Shown here: positions 60,873-64,000 of the stretch, piece after piece
Layout: every line of letters starts with the position of its first letter
Numbering within the stretch: position 1 is the first letter of the stretch
NCBI RefSeq assembly: GCF_024298845.1
Contig: NZ_CP101160.1
Span: forward strand, 353,098-417,097
Origin: Natronosalvus amylolyticus
Lineage (GTDB): Archaea > Halobacteriota > Halobacteria > Halobacteriales > Natrialbaceae
Direction of reading: 5' to 3'
Length of the DNA stretch: 64,000 nucleotides
Notes under the pieces: model-generated
Databases searched by the model: none
Seen by the model: only the letters and a program-made list of their open reading frames with translations
What the model was told of the DNA's origin: nothing
Position numbers and translations under genes: made by a program

Positions 60873-63673
60873 CGTACCCCCTCCGAATCACTGTCGGTAC
60901 GATTTGTGTTTGGAATCTGGTGTCGACCCCGTTCGTTTCGTTTCGCTCGTGCACTCGACTCGGTCTGAGACAGCGGTTCATTCGGTGAGCGCGAATCTTC
61001 ACGAGACCTGGTATCTGTGCGAGAGCTCGAACCTTCGGGTCGCGAACGACCCAACGCTCTTGGTTCTGTCAACAACATATCGCGGTTGTTCACGTATCGG
61101 TAGTTTGGCTCGCCGGCACGGCCGTTGATAGGAAACCGTTCGTCTCCACGGCGATATCGGTTCAACGCCTCGAGCTCCTCGCCGACGAAGCGTTCAAACT
61201 CGTCTAGGTCCCCGGCAAAGAACCCTTCTTTCCGATACCTACAGAGGTGCCTGCACGCCTGCTTCCACCCTTTTTTGACGTACTTGTAGTCACCAACTTC
61301 GTCGATCAGTTCCGCCAGTAGTGCCTCGCCGAAGGGTGTCTTTGCCATTTGGTCTGCATCGCGAGCGCGAGGGACCTCGTGTGTTTCACACACCGACCGA
61401 TAGATCTCGTAACTGGTCTGGGAGAACGTCTTGGTACAGGCGTTCGACGCGTCTGTACACAGTTCGTCGAAAACCGTTCGCGACTGGACGTACGCTTCGA
61501 ACGAGACTGGCTGATACGTAATCGTTACCAGACAGTCTTCGAGGGAGGCATCGCCGGCGATAACGTCATCGACGGTCTCGAGAAAGTGGAAAAACGTAAA
61601 CTCGAGGGTCGAGTCGGGTTGCTGGCGTCGCCAGTAGGTCAGATAGAGCAGCGCCTGAAAGTTCGGTTGATCGCTTGGCTCAGTGATCGATGCCCGTTTG
61701 GTCACCTGAGTAGCCGATCGTTTCTGGCCACTTTTGAAATCGATCAGATTCGTCGGCGACTGGATGAGGTCTATTTTTCCCTTCAATCGAAGGTCGTTGT
61801 CTTCGAACCAGCGTTCGGCGATTGGTGAGTCGACCTCCCGATCAAAATGGGCTGCCACCTGATTCGTTCCCCATCCGCTCGAGGCGGTCACGAACGACGT
61901 CGAGTCCGGCACGTTCTCCCGGAGGTACGTGGCAATCGTCTGGAGTCCAACTCGATATTCTGTCCGACGTGTTTCGAGGTCAACCTGCCGATGGAACGGG
62001 CGTGTGTTCTCGATCAGTAACTCGACAACCGCATCGATTCGATCGTCTGTCACCCACTCTGGATGCGAGACGACGAACTCTGCGAAGTCGTGAAAGAGGT
62101 TTCCCTCGACGAAATAGTGTTTATCGGGTGAATCGACGAGTCGGCCAAAGCAGTAGTCTCGCGGGGAATTGGCGTACGTGTTGAGACTCGATTGGCTGAT
62201 CGTCGTGAGCTGTGTCGGTTCGATGTTCGTATCCAGTGACTCCCGTTGAAAACCGTTTTTTGTCGGGCGTTCCGGACGTGTATGTTGAATCGAATCGAGT
62301 TCGCTAAAGCGTTCGAAGTCGTTTTCGAGCAGTGCATCGAAGTAAAGACAGGGAGTTACTGGCGTCCCACCGGAAACATCTCGCACGAGGTAGTATTGCT
62401 CGACCCCACTCTGCATGAGTGACTGGAACCCGGCGAGGTTTCGTTCGTACTCTGCATCGCTGTCGACCCACGGCCGGTTTGGCGAGTCGTGTGTCCAGCC
62501 GTCATCCAGTCCAAGGAAGAAGACGAGCGGTCGGTCGACGAACGATGCCGATTGCGCATCGGCAAGCAGTACTCCCTCGTTTTCTCTATCGATGGGCACT
62601 TCGTAGGTATCGAAATAAAACGTTAGCTGATCGATTCGTGCGGGGGTGACGCGTTTTTTCATGAGGCCCAACGTAGCGAGCTCTTCTCGAAACGTCTCGA
62701 GTTTATGGCCCGTCTGCATTTCGTAGGCTTCGAGGACCGACTCGAAGTCCATCGTTTCTGCACGAGTGGCGAATTCACGAAGCCACTCTACTTTCGGGTC
62801 ATCGACCGCTGAGACTCGTTTTTCTTCGTGTTCGACCGAGACGTTGGCACCGAGACACGAAAGTAGCGACTTCACGGCTCGGATACGGGTATCAGACCCA
62901 GCGGTCGTCCATCGGAGCAATTGGATGAGTGCACGGTGGTTAGGATCATCGATAAAACCGGGTCCACCGTAGTACGGGATCTCTGCGTTCTCGAGTGCTG
63001 ACTCGATGAGCGGCGAGTACTCGCTGTTGGCATCGAGAACGATCGCTATCCGGTCAGCAGTTTCGTTTGTTACCGTTTCGAGAACCGTGTCGATGATCGT
63101 TGCGGGCGAGTCGAAGATTCGAAACGGCGCCATATCGATTGTATCGTCGGTAAAACGCTCGATTGCATCGTATGACTCGGGAAGAATCGTCCGCTCGAGC
63201 GTGGTTAACTGTTGTTCACCGACGACGGCGACGGATCCGTGTTTTTCACCATCGATTTGATACTCCGTTAGCAATCCTGATGAGGTGTCTATCGACTCGA
63301 GGATATCGACGACCGTTCGTGTGACAGGGGTATTGTATCTCTCGTACGCGAGGATTGCACTCGCGTTTCCCTGATACTCCCAGCACTGCAGTATATTGCC
63401 GACCGTGTGTGCGATCTGTTTCCAGTCGAAATCGGTTTTCTCAATCACCTCGAGAAATGCCGTCCGATCTTCAGCTGTCTCTCGACGTCGGGTTGCCAGC
63501 CGTCGTGGGGTGATGGCAAACGGGCCAAAGTGCGGTCGCTCGAGGCGGCGATTGAGTGCATCGGCGAGGGGTGAATCCGGTACGATGACAAGGTCGTAGT
63601 CGGCAACGTCCTGGTACAGTCGATCGATGGGTTTCGACTGTTTGAGTGACACAATAGCTATCTGTTGTGTCAT
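60869..63673 (-). CDS. AddB-like PD-(D/E)XK nuclease subunit
   Basis: A 934-residue partner of the AddA-like protein. The N-terminal two-thirds resemble an inactivated helicase fold: no Walker A is visible, but YYLVRDVSGGTPVTPC and ERPTKNGF regions are present. A PD-(D/E)XK nuclease follows (about 545-720: GNLFHDFAEFVVSH, LKGKIDLIQS, NLIDFKSGQKRS, FQALLYLTYWRRQQ). The C-terminal 60 residues are disordered and charged. Its 3' end overlaps the AddA-like gene start (ATGA), so the two are made in stoichiometric amounts. An iron-sulfur cysteine set like that of bacterial AddB is not obvious. Confidence 0.85.
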   Translation of the reverse strand: MTQQIAIVSLKQSKPIDRLYQDVADYDLVIVPDSPLADALNRRLERPHFGPFAITPRRLATRRRETAEDRTAFLEVIEKTDFDWKQIAHTVGNILQCWEYQGNASAILAYERYNTPVTRTVVDILESIDTSSGLLTEYQIDGEKHGSVAVVGEQQLTTLERTILPESYDAIERFTDDTIDMAPFRIFDSPATIIDTVLETVTNETADRIAIVLDANSEYSPLIESALENAEIPYYGGPGFIDDPNHRALIQLLRWTTAGSDTRIRAVKSLLSCLGANVSVEHEEKRVSAVDDPKVEWLREFATRAETMDFESVLEAYEMQTGHKLETFREELATLGLMKKRVTPARIDQLTFYFDTYEVPIDRENEGVLLADAQSASFVDRPLVFFLGLDDGWTHDSPNRPWVDSDAEYERNLAGFQSLMQSGVEQYYLVRDVSGGTPVTPCLYFDALLENDFERFSELDSIQHTRPERPTKNGFQRESLDTNIEPTQLTTISQSSLNTYANSPRDYCFGRLVDSPDKHYFVEGNLFHDFAEFVVSHPEWVTDDRIDAVVELLIENTRPFHRQVDLETRRTEYRVGLQTIATYLRENVPDSTSFVTASSGWGTNQVAAHFDREVDSPIAERWFEDNDLRLKGKIDLIQSPTNLIDFKSGQKRSATQVTKRASITEPSDQPNFQALLYLTYWRRQQPDSTLEFTFFHFLETVDDVIAGDASLEDCLVTITYQPVSFEAYVQSRTVFDELCTDASNACTKTFSQTSYEIYRSVCETHEVPRARDADQMAKTPFGEALLAELIDEVGDYKYVKKGWKQACRHLCRYRKEGFFAGDLDEFERFVGEELEALNRYRRGDERFPINGRAGEPNYRYVNNRDMLLTEPRALGRSRPEGSSSRTDTRSREDSRSPNEPLSQTESSARAKRNERGRHQIPNTNRTDSDSEGVR

Positions 63674-63867
63674 TGGACAATAAGTCTGTGTGTTAGCCCT
63701 ACTCCGGTATCACCCCACTATCTGTTTACTCTCGCAATTCGAAACTAATCACCTGGCTGCCAAATAATCGGCGCACATTCTTATTCGGTGTTCAACTGGG
63801 TGTATCGTAGATTTTGATTGGTTCATCTATCCGGTAGTATTCGCGAAAGATGTTGGTTGTTCTGTTT

Positions 63868-63997
63868 GGTCAGTATTATTGTTCAGTGTTACTGGACAGT
63901 GTTGTTGTAAAGTAGTGTTGGTCAGTGTTGTTGTGTGGTGTTGCTGGTTGGTGTTGTTGTGTAGTGGCACTATGTGGTAGTATTCTTCAGTTGGTTT
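63868..63997 (+). repeat. 26-bp tandem repeats, G+T-rich strand
   Basis: Four adjacent units of exactly 26 bp (63868, 63894, 63920, 63946) follow the pattern GGTCAGTGTTGTTGTNNAGT plus GTTNCT, and a fifth weak unit follows at 63972. The plus strand is almost free of C. The rest of 63674-63867 is noncoding. Confidence 0.75.
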
Positions 63998-64000
63998 GGG

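Noticed and set aside
63868..63997. CRISPR array
   Set aside because: The 26-bp units are contiguous and degenerate with no unique spacers between them.

Overview
The window is haloarchaeal DNA. The predicted proteins are strongly acidic. CTCGAG and GTCGAC are very frequent, and many genes have a TATA-like element about 27 nt before an ATG, as expected for leaderless mRNAs. Families restricted to halophilic archaea (HalOD1, DUF7344, HTH-10/Bat, DUF7342, PGF-CTERM) are common. The codon and CTCGAG pattern suggests the Natrialbales, but this is an impression, not a measurement. I see no tRNA, rRNA or CRISPR array.

Layout. 0-7.3 kb: a truncated Tat-exported beta-helix protein and a carbohydrate-type cluster (GSA-type aminotransferase, ceramidase-like protein, DUF4432, Gfo/Idh/MocA oxidoreductase). 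8.6-11.4 kb: a P1B metal ATPase whose membrane CPx motif reads SPW. 11.8-12.4 kb: a decayed transposase. 12.7-24.9 kb: a three-gene block in which a 2533-residue GLUG/beta-helix/PGF-CTERM surface protein lies between a winged-helix/STAND-ATPase/TPR protein and a separate winged-helix regulator that shares the same middle domain. 25-28 kb: transposase remnants and covarying 90-bp hairpin repeats flanking an FAD-dependent oxidoreductase. 28-32.7 kb: a dense group of halophile-specific regulators, four of which carry a CATGG-type palindrome just upstream. 33.4-40.6 kb: toxin-antitoxin-like and small-protein genes, four of them preceded by the same hairpin leader, plus a TumE/HVO_A0114 pair with tandem operator palindromes and a lamin-tail/metallo-beta-lactamase lipoprotein with DUF3006. 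40.6-45.1 kb: UvsE, a decayed TFB, a zinc alcohol dehydrogenase and an alpha/beta hydrolase.

45.7-53 kb holds a class II HMG-CoA reductase, then a group that looks like a zinc-limitation module: a ribosomal protein S14 lacking half of its zinc cysteines, a HEAT-like partner, a COG0523 GTPase, small DUF7511-like proteins and two paralogous FAD oxidoreductases around a symmetric divergent promoter. An ABC export pair follows. 55-57 kb is a replication origin: an orc1/cdc6 gene with inverted origin-recognition-box repeats around an AT-rich core. It is followed by a small gene with an operator flanking its TATA box, and by an AddAB-like helicase/nuclease pair (57.9-63.7 kb). The window ends in a 26-bp tandem repeat.

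The most interesting signals are the four-copy hairpin leader family, the shared palindrome of the HTH-10 cluster, the covarying 90-bp hairpin repeats, the putative zinc-sparing module, and the surface-protein/STAND block. Family names come from memory of sequence patterns; no database search was run.
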